A DNA stretch of 64,000 nucleotides, taken from the NCBI GenBank assembly GCA_902801475.1, contig CADCIO010000001.1:62001-126000 (forward strand), read 5' to 3'. The stretch is from an uncultured Bacteroidales bacterium (GTDB lineage Bacteria > Bacteroidota > Bacteroidia > Bacteroidales > Bacteroidaceae). Numbering within the stretch: position 1 is the stretch's first letter; each line of letters begins with the position of its first letter. Shown here in pieces: positions 53,771-62,038 of the stretch. Made by a program: the position numbers and the translations under genes. The notes under the pieces were generated by a model. The model made no database searches. It saw nothing but the letters and a program-made list of their open reading frames with translations, and was not told the DNA's origin.

Positions 53771-55486
53771 ATGACAAACATTTTTAGCAACATAAAGACC
53801 ATTCTGCTGGCAAGCCTTCTGATGATGACGATGCCGCTGATGGCACAGCAAGGAAATAATAGAAGCAATAACAGTAGAAACAATAATAGTTCTGAGCTGG
53901 ATGTGCAACTTCGTAAACTGATCTATGCACAAGGAGCCATCACGCAATTGTATGTCGATACTGTCAACATCTCGAAGTTGACTGAGGATGCCATTCGTGG
54001 GATGCTCACAGAGCTTGACCCTCATTCGACCTATACGCCTGCTAAGGATGTGGAAGCCATGAATGAACCGTTGGCAGGCTCTTTCGATGGCATTGGCGTG
54101 CAGTTCAACATGAACGAAGACACGCTGGTGGTCATCCAAACCATCAGCGGTGGTCCTTCTGAGAAGGTGGGTATCATGGCTGGCGATATGATTGTGACGG
54201 TTAACGACACAGCCATTGCCGGCGTGAAGATGTCGCGTGAGGAAATCATGAAGCGCTTGCGTGGTCCAAAGGGAACGACCGTTGATCTGGGGGTGATTCG
54301 TCCTGGTGTGAACGGTGTGCAGAAGTTCAAGGTCACACGCGACAAGATTCCAGTTTACACGGTCGATGCCTTCTATATGATTGATGAGAAGACGGGCTAT
54401 GTGCGCATCAGCAACTTCGGTTCCACGACCACCGATGAGTTTGTCAAAGCCACCAACTATTTGACAGCATGTGGCATGAAGAACCTCGTTCTCGATCTCC
54501 AAGGCAATCCTGGAGGCTATCTGCAGGCTGCCGTCACGCTCTCCGACCAGTTCCTCAACAACAACGAGATGATTGTCTATACTGAGGGACGCACCACAGG
54601 CCGACAGGAGTATCATGCAGGAAAGGACAAGATTGACCTCAACAAGATTGTCGTGCTGGTGGATGGTTACACAGCCTCCGCTGCCGAAATCGTTTCAGGA
54701 GCTTTGCAGGATCACGACAGAGGCATCATCGTGGGACGTCGCACCTTTGCCAAGGGACTCGTACAGCGTTCTATCCCATTGCCCGACGGTTCTGAGATGC
54801 GCCTGACCATTGCCCACTACTACAGTCCTGTGGGTCGTTGCTTCCAAAAGCCTTACGAGAAAGGTGACCGCAGGAAATACGATATGGATATGCTCGACCG
54901 ACTCAACAGCGGAGAACTGATGAGTGCCGACAGCATCCATTTCCCCGACTCGCTCAAATATACGACCAAGGGTGGGCGCATCGTCTATGGCGGAGGTGGT
55001 ATCATGCCCGATGTCTATGTGCCGCTCGACACAACCTACTACACCCGACTTCATCGTGAGCTTGCAGCCAAGGGATGTATCAACAGCTCCATCCTCAAAT
55101 GGTTGAACACCAACCAGAAGCGACTTATTAAGGACTATAACGTCAAGGACTTCAGGAAGGAACGCGAACGTCTGTTGAAGGACAAGGACATCAACGATGA
55201 GCGTTTCCGTGAAGGTTTCGTGCGGTTCAAGAATGAGTTTGAAGTGCCCCAAGAGATGCTGGACATCCTCTGGGCGAAGGCAAAGGATGAGCACATCGAA
55301 TACACCGACTCTGCGCTTCAAGCCACATTGCCCTTCCTGCGCATCCAGTTGAAGGCACTCGTGGCACGCGATCTCTTCAGCAGTTCGGAGTACTACGAGG
55401 TGGTGAATCCCATCAGCGAAATCTACAAGCAGGGAATTGAAGCCATCAAGGACGAGGAACTTTTCAAAGACATAAAGACACAATAG
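53771..55486 (+). CDS. C-terminal processing S41 peptidase with PDZ domain
   Basis: The 571-aa protein has a signal peptide (ending MPLMA-Q) and an Asn/Ser/Arg-rich spacer. A PDZ domain (~105-190; GIGVQFNMNEDTLVVIQTISGGPSEKVGI as pattern) precedes the S41 protease core (YVRISNFGSTTTDEFVKA, LDLQGNPGGYLQAA). The catalytic Ser is in DGYTASAAEIVSGAL and the Lys in RTFAKGLVQ. The C-terminal helical extension (~430-571) is charged. It likely trims periplasmic proteins. Codon context supports the ATG at 53771, two bases after coaD. Confidence 0.92.
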   Translation: MTNIFSNIKTILLASLLMMTMPLMAQQGNNRSNNSRNNNSSELDVQLRKLIYAQGAITQLYVDTVNISKLTEDAIRGMLTELDPHSTYTPAKDVEAMNEPLAGSFDGIGVQFNMNEDTLVVIQTISGGPSEKVGIMAGDMIVTVNDTAIAGVKMSREEIMKRLRGPKGTTVDLGVIRPGVNGVQKFKVTRDKIPVYTVDAFYMIDEKTGYVRISNFGSTTTDEFVKATNYLTACGMKNLVLDLQGNPGGYLQAAVTLSDQFLNNNEMIVYTEGRTTGRQEYHAGKDKIDLNKIVVLVDGYTASAAEIVSGALQDHDRGIIVGRRTFAKGLVQRSIPLPDGSEMRLTIAHYYSPVGRCFQKPYEKGDRRKYDMDMLDRLNSGELMSADSIHFPDSLKYTTKGGRIVYGGGGIMPDVYVPLDTTYYTRLHRELAAKGCINSSILKWLNTNQKRLIKDYNVKDFRKERERLLKDKDINDERFREGFVRFKNEFEVPQEMLDILWAKAKDEHIEYTDSALQATLPFLRIQLKALVARDLFSSSEYYEVVNPISEIYKQGIEAIKDEELFKDIKTQ

Positions 55487-55487
55487 C

Positions 55488-55931
55488 ATGATTACCTATC
55501 AAACAGATGGCGTGAAGATGCCACCCATTCGTCGCCGTCAAATCAGCGCATGGGTGAAGGCTGTGGCTGCCACCTACGGAAAGAGGGTGGGGGACATCGG
55601 CTACATCTTCTGCAACGACGACAAGATTCTCGAGGTGAACCAGCAGTATCTGCAGCACGACTACTACACCGACATCATCACCTTCGACTACTGCGACGAC
55701 GCTCTCCTCACAGGTAAGAAGGACACCATTGCTGGCGACCTCATCATCAGCCTCGACACCGTTCGCACCAATGCCGAACAGCAAGGCGCCACCTACGAGG
55801 AAGAGCTCCACCGTGTCATCATCCACGGCATCCTCCACCTCTGCGGCATCAACGACAAAGGCCCAGGCGAACGCGAAATCATGGAAGCGGCCGAGAACAA
55901 GGCGCTGACACTTTTGAAAGAAATCAACTAA
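55488..55931 (+). CDS. ybeY: Endoribonuclease YbeY (16S rRNA maturation)
   Basis: The 147-aa protein helps 16S rRNA 3'-end maturation and ribosome quality control. The zinc site is HRVIIHGILHLCGINDKGPGE: two His are in place but the third position is Lys (NDK). As far as I recall, this is usual in Bacteroidota YbeY. The N-terminal part has YIFCNDDKILEVNQQYLQHDYYTDIITFDY, with the family's H-x-Y-x-T-D-I-I-T-F core. The ATG follows the S41 stop by one base. Confidence 0.93.
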   Translation: MITYQTDGVKMPPIRRRQISAWVKAVAATYGKRVGDIGYIFCNDDKILEVNQQYLQHDYYTDIITFDYCDDALLTGKKDTIAGDLIISLDTVRTNAEQQGATYEEELHRVIIHGILHLCGINDKGPGEREIMEAAENKALTLLKEIN

Positions 55932-55936
55932 AAGAA

Positions 55937-55987
55937 CTAGTCTTCCTAGATTTACCCTAGATTTCCTAGTCAAACTAGAGAAGCTAG
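55937..55987. repeat. CTAG-rich period-9 repeat before the transcarbamylase gene
   Basis: Six CTAG tetranucleotides occur at 55937, 55946, 55957, 55966, 55975 and 55984 (intervals 9, 11, 9, 9, 9). The array fills most of the 81-nt ybeY-argF' gap. Confidence 0.75.
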
Positions 55988-56012
55988 AAAACCCCATAAA
56001 CCCCACAAAACA

Positions 56013-57041
56013 ATGAAAATTTTCCAACACGTATCCGACATTGGCGACCTGCGCAAAGCCCTTGATGAGGCTTTCGAGATCAAGGCCGACCGCTATAAGT
56101 ATCAGGCTCTTGGCAAGAACAAGACCGCTATGCTCATCTTCTTCAACAACTCCCTGCGCACTCGCCTCTCCACCCAGAAGGCGGCGCTCAATCTGGGCAT
56201 GAACGTCATCGTGCTCGATGTCAATCAGGGGGCTTGGAAACTGGAGACTGAGCGTGGCGTCATCATGGAGGGCGACAAGAGCGAGCACCTCCTCGAGGCC
56301 ATCCCAGTGATGGGTTGCTACTGCGACATCATCGGCGTGCGTTCCTTCGCCCGTTTCGAGTCGCGCAAGGATGATTATGAGGAGAAGATCCTCCAGCAGT
56401 TCATCCAGTACAGCGGTCGTCCCGTCTTCTTCATGGAGAGTGCCACCGTACACCCTCTGCAGGCTTTCGCCGACCTCATCACTATCGAGGAGTACAAGGA
56501 CAAGACCCTCATCGAACCCAATCCGCTCTTTGGCGGAAAGGCCGTCCAGCGTACGCCCAACAAGCGTCCCAAGGTGGTGCTTTCGTGGGCTCCTCATCCC
56601 AGAGCGCTCCCTCAGGCCGTGCCGAACTCTTTCGCTGAATGGATGAATGCTGCCGATGTGGACTTCGTGGTGACACATCCCGAGGGCTATGAACTCGACC
56701 CGCTGTTCGTCGGCAATGCCCGTGTTGAATACGACCAGATGCGAGCCTTCGAAGGTGCCGACTTCATCTATGCCAAGAACTGGAGTTGCCCAGGTGTGAC
56801 CCGTCCCGAAGACTACGGCAAGGTGCTCGGCGACTACCATGACTATGCCGCCTGGACCGTCAGCGACCGCCAGATGGCCGTCACCAATCAGGGTTTCTTC
56901 ATGCATTGCCTTCCTGTGCGCCGCAACATGATCGTCACAGACGATGTCATCGAAGCGCCCACCTCCATCGTCATCCCCGAAGCCGCCAACCGCGAAATCT
57001 CCGCCACCGTCGTGCTCAAGCGGATGCTGGAAAGCCTGTAA
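56013..57041 (+). CDS. argF': N-succinyl/N-acetylornithine carbamoyltransferase
   Basis: The 342-aa transcarbamylase of arginine synthesis belongs to the Bacteroidota branch that uses acylated ornithine. The carbamoyl-phosphate loop is NNSLRTRLSTQKAA rather than STRTR, and the C-terminal site is FMHCLPVRRN. The 80s loop reads ETERGVIMEGDKSEHLLEA. From memory, B. fragilis N-succinylornithine carbamoyltransferase has Pro90 at this place and acetylornithine enzymes have Glu; here residue 90 is Ser. Specificity is therefore open. The gene is followed by two hairpins and stands apart from other arg genes. Confidence 0.9.
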   Translation: MKIFQHVSDIGDLRKALDEAFEIKADRYKYQALGKNKTAMLIFFNNSLRTRLSTQKAALNLGMNVIVLDVNQGAWKLETERGVIMEGDKSEHLLEAIPVMGCYCDIIGVRSFARFESRKDDYEEKILQQFIQYSGRPVFFMESATVHPLQAFADLITIEEYKDKTLIEPNPLFGGKAVQRTPNKRPKVVLSWAPHPRALPQAVPNSFAEWMNAADVDFVVTHPEGYELDPLFVGNARVEYDQMRAFEGADFIYAKNWSCPGVTRPEDYGKVLGDYHDYAAWTVSDRQMAVTNQGFFMHCLPVRRNMIVTDDVIEAPTSIVIPEAANREISATVVLKRMLESL

Positions 57042-57045
57042 CGGC

Positions 57046-57083
57046 TGACAAAGTCCATTTTCATCTTCGTGGAGACTTTGTCA
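57046..57083. terminator. Hairpin after argF'
   Basis: The 10-bp arms TGACAAAGTC (57046-57055) and GACTTTGTCA (57074-57083) form a perfect stem directly after the stop codon. Confidence 0.5.
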
Positions 57084-57097
57084 CGCTGACAAAAAAA

Positions 57098-57133
57098 CCC
57101 AGCATCTAAAAAAGAAGGTGCTGGGATTTTTTG
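57098..57133. terminator. Bidirectional terminator between argF' and lgt
   Basis: CCCAGCA (57098-57104) pairs with TGCTGGG (57119-57125). A T-run follows on the plus strand (57127-57132), and an A-run precedes it (57091-57097), which serves as the T-run for the leftward lgt transcript. Confidence 0.8.
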
Positions 57134-57150
57134 TGTAGGGATGCTGTCAA

Positions 57151-58029
57151 CTAAGTTGCTTGCTTTTGGGCTCGCCACATACACCATGCGCCCAATATCA
57201 CAAATGGAATGCTGAGCAGTTGTCCCATGTCAAGGGGCATCTCTTGTTCGAAATTCACCTGTTCTTTCTTCAAAAACTCGATGAAGAAGCGGAAGGTGAA
57301 GATGGTGGCGAGGCAAAAACCGAAATAAAAGCCCGTTCCGACGGCTATGGGCGACTTTTCCGCCATGCTCTGGGACTTGTACCACCGCCAGTAAATCATA
57401 GCTCCTGCGACGAAAATGATGAGATAGGCGATGGCTTCATAGAGCTGGGCGGGATGGCGTGGTGCCAATTGCCCATCGACGAGGGCATCACGGCTATGGA
57501 AGATGAATCCCCAAGCGACGTCGGTAGGATTGCCGATGATTTCGGAATTCATCAGGTTGCCGAGACGGATGCAGCAAGCGGTGGCGGGTACGGCGATGGC
57601 GATATTGTCCATTACCACCCAAGGACGGAGCTTCATCTTGCGCCAGTAGAGGAACATGGCGACGATGAGTCCGATGGTGCCGCCATGAGAAGCGAGTCCC
57701 TCGTAACCCGTGAACTTCCATGAGCCGTCGGCCATTTGATGGAAGGGGATGAGCATCTCGATGAAACCCTTCCAGCTGGTCAGGTAATAAGCGGGCTCGT
57801 AGAAGATGCAGTGGCCGAGTCGAGCACCGATGAGTACACCGAGGAAGCAATAGAAGAAGAGAGGCTCGAACTTCTCGTCCTCTATCTTCTGATGCTTATA
57901 AAGACGCTGCACAATCAGATAGGCCAACAACAAGCCGATGCACCACAGCAGGGAGTACCAGCGCACGCTGAAGGAGCCAATCGAAAAAGCCTCAACGGAG
58001 GGTTGCCAGTCGATGAAAAGAGTATTCAT
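57151..58029 (-). CDS. lgt: Prolipoprotein diacylglyceryl transferase
   Basis: The 292-aa inner-membrane enzyme with about seven TM segments moves diacylglycerol from phosphatidylglycerol to the lipobox Cys. Landmarks are [29 protein letters not shown], the Lgt signature [18 protein letters not shown] and RHPAQLYEA. It serves the lipoproteins seen here (fimbrillin, 51-aa protein, GH3). It abuts ychF (sharing base 58029), so the two are likely co-transcribed. Confidence 0.95.
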   Translation of the reverse strand: MNTLFIDWQPSVEAFSIGSFSVRWYSLLWCIGLLLAYLIVQRLYKHQKIEDEKFEPLFFYCFLGVLIGARLGHCIFYEPAYYLTSWKGFIEMLIPFHQMADGSWKFTGYEGLASHGGTIGLIVAMFLYWRKMKLRPWVVMDNIAIAVPATACCIRLGNLMNSEIIGNPTDVAWGFIFHSRDALVDGQLAPRHPAQLYEAIAYLIIFVAGAMIYWRWYKSQSMAEKSPIAVGTGFYFGFCLATIFTFRFFIEFLKKEQVNFEQEMPLDMGQLLSIPFVILGAWCMWRAQKQAT

Positions 58030-59132
58030 TATACATTGAATCTAAAGTGCATAATATCGCCGTCCTGCACCACATAATCCTTTCCCTCGACGGCGAGTTT
58101 GCCGGCCTCGCGGACTGCGGCTTCACTACCATATTTAATATAGTCGTCGTACTTGATGACTTCGGCACGGATGAAGCCCTTCTCGAAGTCAGTATGAATC
58201 ACACCAGCACACTGGGGAGCTTTCCATCCCTTGCGAACCGTCCAAGCCTTCACCTCCATCTCACCAGCGGTGATGAAGGTCTGCAGGTTCAGGAGCGAAT
58301 AGATGGCTTTGATGAGTCGATTGCAACCACTCTCCTCCAAACCCAAATCCTCGAGGAACATCTGTTTCTCTTCATAACTCTCCAGTTCGGCAATGTCGGC
58401 CTCGGTCTGCGCACTGATGATCATCAGCTCTGCATCCTCATCCTTGATGGCCTCCTTCACTTTCTCCACATAGGCGTTGCCAGACTTCGCACTCGCATCA
58501 TCGACATTGCAGACATAGAGCACAGGCTTGGTGGTCAGGAGGAACATGTTCTTGGCAGCCAGCACCTCTTCGTCGTTCTCGGGCACGACGGTACGGGCAG
58601 AGAGTCCCTTCTCCAATGCCTCCTTGTAACGGAGCAGCAAGCCATACTCGACTTTAGCATTCTTGTCATGACCGACATTGGCCAGTTTCTCCGTCTTCTT
58701 GATGCGCATCTCGACGGTCTCAAGATCCTTCAACTGCAATTCCGTATCAATGATTTCCTTATCACGGACAGGATCAACCGAACCATCAACATGCACGATG
58801 TTACCATTGTCGAAACAGCGCAGCACATGGATGATGGCATCGCACTCACGAATATTGCCCAGGAACTGGTTGCCCAGACCTTCACCCTGACTGGCCCCTT
58901 TCACCAATCCTGCAATATCGACAATGTCGCACACCGCTGGCACAATCCTGCCCGGATGCACCAACTCCGCCAATTTTGTCAGTCGCTCGTCAGGCACACT
59001 CACCTGACCCAACTGCGCGTCAATCGTACAAAAAGGAAAATTCGCTGCCTGTGCCTTCGCACTCGACAAGCAATTAAAAAGTGTTGACTTACCCACATTC
59101 GGCAAACCCACAATACCTGCTTTCAATGCCAT
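58029..59132 (-). CDS. ychF: Ribosome-binding ATPase YchF
   Basis: The 367-aa Obg-related protein prefers ATP. Motifs are G1 [13 protein letters not shown]3 [17 protein letters not shown], the NKxD-equivalent YVCNVDD, and the C-terminal TGS-like domain ([28 protein letters not shown]). Length is standard. Its -7 box forms one arm of a perfect palindrome shared with the divergent FKBP gene. Confidence 0.95.
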   Translation of the reverse strand: MALKAGIVGLPNVGKSTLFNCLSSAKAQAANFPFCTIDAQLGQVSVPDERLTKLAELVHPGRIVPAVCDIVDIAGLVKGASQGEGLGNQFLGNIRECDAIIHVLRCFDNGNIVHVDGSVDPVRDKEIIDTELQLKDLETVEMRIKKTEKLANVGHDKNAKVEYGLLLRYKEALEKGLSARTVVPENDEEVLAAKNMFLLTTKPVLYVCNVDDASAKSGNAYVEKVKEAIKDEDAELMIISAQTEADIAELESYEEKQMFLEDLGLEESGCNRLIKAIYSLLNLQTFITAGEMEVKAWTVRKGWKAPQCAGVIHTDFEKGFIRAEVIKYDDYIKYGSEAAVREAGKLAVEGKDYVVQDGDIMHFRFNV

Positions 59133-59169
59133 ATCTTGTTCTTTTTCTGATAATCTGTTATTTAATTTC

Positions 59170-59213
59170 GTGCAAAGTTAGGCAAAATTCGCCGAAAAAG
59201 CCTAACTTTGCAC
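59170..59213. promoter_or_regulatory. Palindromic divergent promoters of ychF and the FKBP gene
   Basis: GTGCAAAGTTAGGC (59170-59183) and GCCTAACTTTGCAC (59200-59213) are perfect 14-nt inverted copies 16 nt apart. Each contains TAACTTTG (minus 59180-59173; plus 59203-59210). Neither has a clear -33 TTG. Confidence 0.7.
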
Positions 59214-59275
59214 CTGATTTCAACCATTCATGAAGATTTTAATCACATTAAAACATAAAAACATCACGAACTATT

Positions 59276-59884
59276 ATGGATAAATTCAGTTATGCGCTTG
59301 GTCTCGGCATCGGTCAACAGCTCAAGCAAATGGGACTCAAAGGAAAACTCGTCATCAACGATTTCGCGGCATCTATCACCGATGTGCTCGAGGACAACGA
59401 CCTCAAGGTGAGCCATCAGGAAGGTCAGCAGATTGTTAATGCTTTCTTCCGCGAATTGGAGCAGAAGCAGAATGCTGCCAAGGCTGAGGCTGGAAAGGCA
59501 GCCAAGGAGGAAGGTGCGAAGTTCCTTGCTGAGAATGCCAAGAAAGACGGCGTCATCGTGACCAAGAGCGGTCTGCAATACGAAGTCCTCACCGAAGGTA
59601 CAGGCAAGCAGCCTAAAGCCACTGACACTGTTCGTTGCCACTACGAAGGTCGCCTGCTCGACGGCACCATCTTCGACAGCAGTTATAAGCGCAACGCTCC
59701 TGCCGATTTCGGTCTTCAGCAAGTCATCGCTGGTTGGACAGAAGGCGTTCAGCTTATGGCAGAAGGAGCGAAGTACCGCTTCTACATCCCATACATGCTC
59801 GCCTACGGAGAGGGTGGGGCAGGCGCCATGATTCCACCATTCGCCACACTCATTTTCGATGTGGAACTCATCAAGGTGCTGTAA
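59276..59884 (+). CDS. FKBP-type peptidyl-prolyl isomerase
   Basis: The 202-aa protein has an N-terminal FKBP_N dimerisation helix region (~1-85; FSYALGLGIGQQLKQMG) with an Ala/Lys/Glu-rich helix. A C-terminal FKBP domain (~95-202) has VRCHYEGRLLDGTIFDSSY, VIAGWTEGVQLM and YRFYIPYMLAYGEGG. No signal peptide is present, so it should be cytoplasmic, unlike E. coli FkpA. It has its own promoter, divergent from ychF. Confidence 0.92.
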   Translation: MDKFSYALGLGIGQQLKQMGLKGKLVINDFAASITDVLEDNDLKVSHQEGQQIVNAFFRELEQKQNAAKAEAGKAAKEEGAKFLAENAKKDGVIVTKSGLQYEVLTEGTGKQPKATDTVRCHYEGRLLDGTIFDSSYKRNAPADFGLQQVIAGWTEGVQLMAEGAKYRFYIPYMLAYGEGGAGAMIPPFATLIFDVELIKVL

Positions 59885-59911
59885 TCAAAGGATACACCAA
59901 AACCATCAAAT

Positions 59912-61045
59912 ATGAAGAGAAGCTCATGGACAAAGAGCCTTGCTATGTGCTGCATGGCTCTCCTTTTGTCCACCTATACACAAGCACAAGAACACGTGAA
60001 CGGTCAGTTGTGGATGGACACTGACGGTCAGCACATCAATGCGCATGGTGGCAACATCATCCAGTACAACAACACCTACTACTGGTATGGGGAGAACCGT
60101 CCCTACAGTGGTGGTTCGACTGAGACAGGCATCTCCGTTTATTCCTCTGCCGACTTGAAAACTTGGAAGAATGAGGGAGTGGCATTGGCGACAAGTCAAG
60201 AAGCTGGACACGACATCGAACGGGGCTGTATCATGGAACGTCCCAAAGTGCTGTACAATCCGAAGACTAAGAAGTTCGTGATGCTCTTCCATCTCGAACT
60301 GAAAGGTCGTGGCTATGAGGCAGCACGTGTTGCTTTTGCTGTAAGCGACTCACCCACGGGACCCTTCCAATTCCTCCGCAGTCAGCGCATCCATGCCAAC
60401 CAATGGCCTTTCGATATGGATGAGCGGGCCATCAAGGCAGCACAGCAGACGGATGCCTCCCAATGGAAAGAGTGGTGGAACGATGCTTGGCGAAAGGAAG
60501 TGAACAAGGGCATGTACCTTTGGCGTGATATGAAGGGCGGTCAGATGAGCCGCGACATGACCGTCTATGTGGATGATGACGGCAAGGCGTATCACATCAC
60601 TTCTTCACAGGAGAACCTTACGTTGTTGGTCAGCGAACTGACGGACGACTACCTCAATTTCACGGGCAAATACAATATGGTGGCACCAGGTGGTCAGAAC
60701 GAAGCCCCCTGCATCTTCAAGCACAACGGCACTTATTGGCTCATCTGTTCTGGTTGCACGGGATGGTCGCCCAACGAAGCTCGAATGTTCAGTGCCAAGA
60801 GCATCTGGGGACCTTGGAAACAGCATCCTTCTCCCTTTGTCGGCACAGCCACAGGCTATCAGAACATGCCTGCCAACAAGACTTTCGGAGCACAGGGTAC
60901 CTATATCTATCAGATGAATGGCAAGCCCATCTTCATGGCTGACATCTGGAATCCTCGCCACCTCTCCCAAAGTCTGCACCTCTGGCTCCCCATCGAATTT
61001 GACGCCAACGATGTGCCCGTCATCCGTTGGGCAGACAAGTGGTAG
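59912..61045 (+). CDS. Exo-beta-1,3-galactanase-like GH43 (secreted)
   Basis: The 377-aa protein has a signal peptide ending TYTQA-Q. It shares the unusual active-site layout of GH43_24-type exo-beta-1,3-galactanases: NAHGGNII at the first blade, Glu109 in MERPKVLYN, Glu264 in NEAPCIFKHNG as general acid, and Gln328 in FGAQGTY where the catalytic base would be. Residues ~160-205 form an extra Trp-rich insertion. It likely trims galactan side chains of arabinogalactan. The assignment rests on remembered family features, and GH43_34 is an alternative. It starts 27 nt after the FKBP gene. Confidence 0.8.
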   Translation: MKRSSWTKSLAMCCMALLLSTYTQAQEHVNGQLWMDTDGQHINAHGGNIIQYNNTYYWYGENRPYSGGSTETGISVYSSADLKTWKNEGVALATSQEAGHDIERGCIMERPKVLYNPKTKKFVMLFHLELKGRGYEAARVAFAVSDSPTGPFQFLRSQRIHANQWPFDMDERAIKAAQQTDASQWKEWWNDAWRKEVNKGMYLWRDMKGGQMSRDMTVYVDDDGKAYHITSSQENLTLLVSELTDDYLNFTGKYNMVAPGGQNEAPCIFKHNGTYWLICSGCTGWSPNEARMFSAKSIWGPWKQHPSPFVGTATGYQNMPANKTFGAQGTYIYQMNGKPIFMADIWNPRHLSQSLHLWLPIEFDANDVPVIRWADKW

Positions 61046-61089
61046 TCAAATTGATGGAATCTGGGCAATCATTAACATCTGAACAATAA

Positions 61090-61542
61090 TCAGACATTCA
61101 GAATCTGTTCGGCATGTTCTTTGGTCTTCACCTGCTTGCCAGCAAAGATTTGTTCGATGATGCCTTCTTCATTGATGATGAAGGTGGTGCGAATCGTGCC
61201 CATCGTCTTCTTACCGTACATATTCTTCTCGCCCCACGCACCCATCGCCTCCAAAAGCGTCTTGTCCACATCGGCAATCAATGGGAACGGCAATGAATGC
61301 TTTTCCTTGAACTTCACATGCGATGCGGCAGAGTCCTTGCTCACACCCACCACCTCATAGCCAGCACCCTGCAACTCACCATAGCGGTCGCGCAAACTGC
61401 AAGCCTCAGCAGTGCATCCACTCGTATTGTCCTTTGGATAGAAGTACAGCACCAGCTTCCTACCCTTATAATCACTCAGACGGATGTCCCGTCCCTGTTC
61501 GTCCTTGCCCAGAATCTCGGGCGCACGGTCTCCAATGTTCAT
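61090..61542 (-). CDS. bcp: Thiol peroxidase, bacterioferritin-comigratory (PrxQ type)
   Basis: The 150-aa peroxiredoxin reduces hydroperoxides with thioredoxin. The peroxidatic Cys is in NTSGCTAEACSLRD, with a second Cys five residues on as in atypical 2-Cys BCP. GDRAPEILGKDEQG and VLYFYPKD are conserved. The ATG at 61542 starts at the family N-terminus (MNIGDRAPE). The longer in-frame start at 61620 would cover the upstream remnant gene. Confidence 0.93.
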   Translation of the reverse strand: MNIGDRAPEILGKDEQGRDIRLSDYKGRKLVLYFYPKDNTSGCTAEACSLRDRYGELQGAGYEVVGVSKDSAASHVKFKEKHSLPFPLIADVDKTLLEAMGAWGEKNMYGKKTMGTIRTTFIINEEGIIEQIFAGKQVKTKEHAEQILNV

Positions 61543-61553
61543 ATCATTTACGG

Positions 61554-61661
61554 TTATTTGATTTTGTAGCCTTCTTTTTCGGTTCTGGCAGCACCTTGCA
61601 TGTCTCGCGGACGAGCGCACTGATCCGCCACATACTTTACAAAGTCGGAATTACTTGCCAT
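61554..61661 (-). pseudogene. Possible remnant of a TfoX N-terminal-domain gene
   Basis: A 35-codon frame from ATG 61661 starts MASNSDFVKYVADQC, which resembles the beginning of TfoX-N proteins, but then departs and stops after EGYKIK instead of running ~110 aa. It has its own -7 box (61689-61696) and ends 11 nt before bcp. It may be a decayed gene or a short leader frame that now mainly provides the bcp promoter. Confidence 0.35.
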
Positions 61662-61688
61662 AATGATGTATTTGATGGTTTTCGGTCG

Positions 61689-61696
61689 CAAAGATA
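61689..61696 (-). promoter_or_regulatory. -7 box for the TfoX remnant and bcp
   Basis: TATCTTTG on the minus strand lies 27 nt before ATG 61661. No -33 TTG is seen. Confidence 0.5.
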
Positions 61697-61746
61697 CGAC
61701 TTTTTCTTGATTCTCTCCGTACATTCGGGGGAAAATATATGTGTTA

Positions 61747-61907
61747 TAATCTAACTCGTGGGATAGATTGTACTGTGGAAGTATGAAAAAATCTATCCCG
61801 TGGGTTAGATTATATTGTGGAGACACGGGAAAATCTGACCCGTGAGTTAGATTATTTCGTGGTGGCACGGTATAATTAAATTCGTGAGTTAGATTATATT
61901 GTGAGGA
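61747..61907. repeat. Four 42-nt tandem repeats, each with a 22-bp dyad
   Basis: Dyads lie at 61747-61768, 61789-61810, 61831-61852 and 61873-61894, with exact spacing 42. Arms are AATCTA...TAGATT, with CCC/GGG inner arms best kept in the second copy. The array sits between the divergent bcp/remnant and AraC-type genes. Nothing else is seen in 61662-62038 beyond the promoters. Confidence 0.85.
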
Positions 61908-61926
61908 AAGATTTTGGGTGAAAAGT

Positions 61927-61957
61927 TTGGTGGGATGGATTTTTATGCGTATATTTG
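61927..61957 (+). promoter_or_regulatory. Promoter of the AraC-type regulator
   Basis: TTG (61927-61929), a 20-nt spacer and TATATTTG (61950-61957) match the consensus. It begins 20 nt after the tandem-repeat array. Confidence 0.65.
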
Positions 61958-62038
61958 CCACCAAATTCTGCGTAGCGGATAAAAAGATGGAAGGATTATC
62001 ACTGCAATTCCACACAGCGGAAAAAATGATTGAAGAAT

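Noticed and set aside
55464..56906. 480-codon minus-strand frame
   Set aside because: It is antisense to ybeY and argF', both clear genes, and has the low-complexity Val/Asp/Glu pattern of a reverse-strand shadow.
56013..57041. Ordinary ornithine or aspartate carbamoyltransferase
   Set aside because: The carbamoyl-phosphate loop reads SLRTR instead of STRTR, and the N-terminus and length fit the acylornithine branch.
58047..59087. 346-codon plus-strand frame
   Set aside because: It is fully antisense to ychF and has no family features.
61747..61907. CRISPR array
   Set aside because: The spacing of 42 looked suggestive, but the sequences between the dyads are also similar to each other and only ~20 nt long, and no cas gene is present.
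61554..62015. 153-codon frame across the 42-nt repeats on the minus strand
   Set aside because: Its upstream two thirds are just the tandem repeat read in frame (42 is a multiple of 3). No start or promoter supports it; only the last 35 codons have their own ATG and -7 box.
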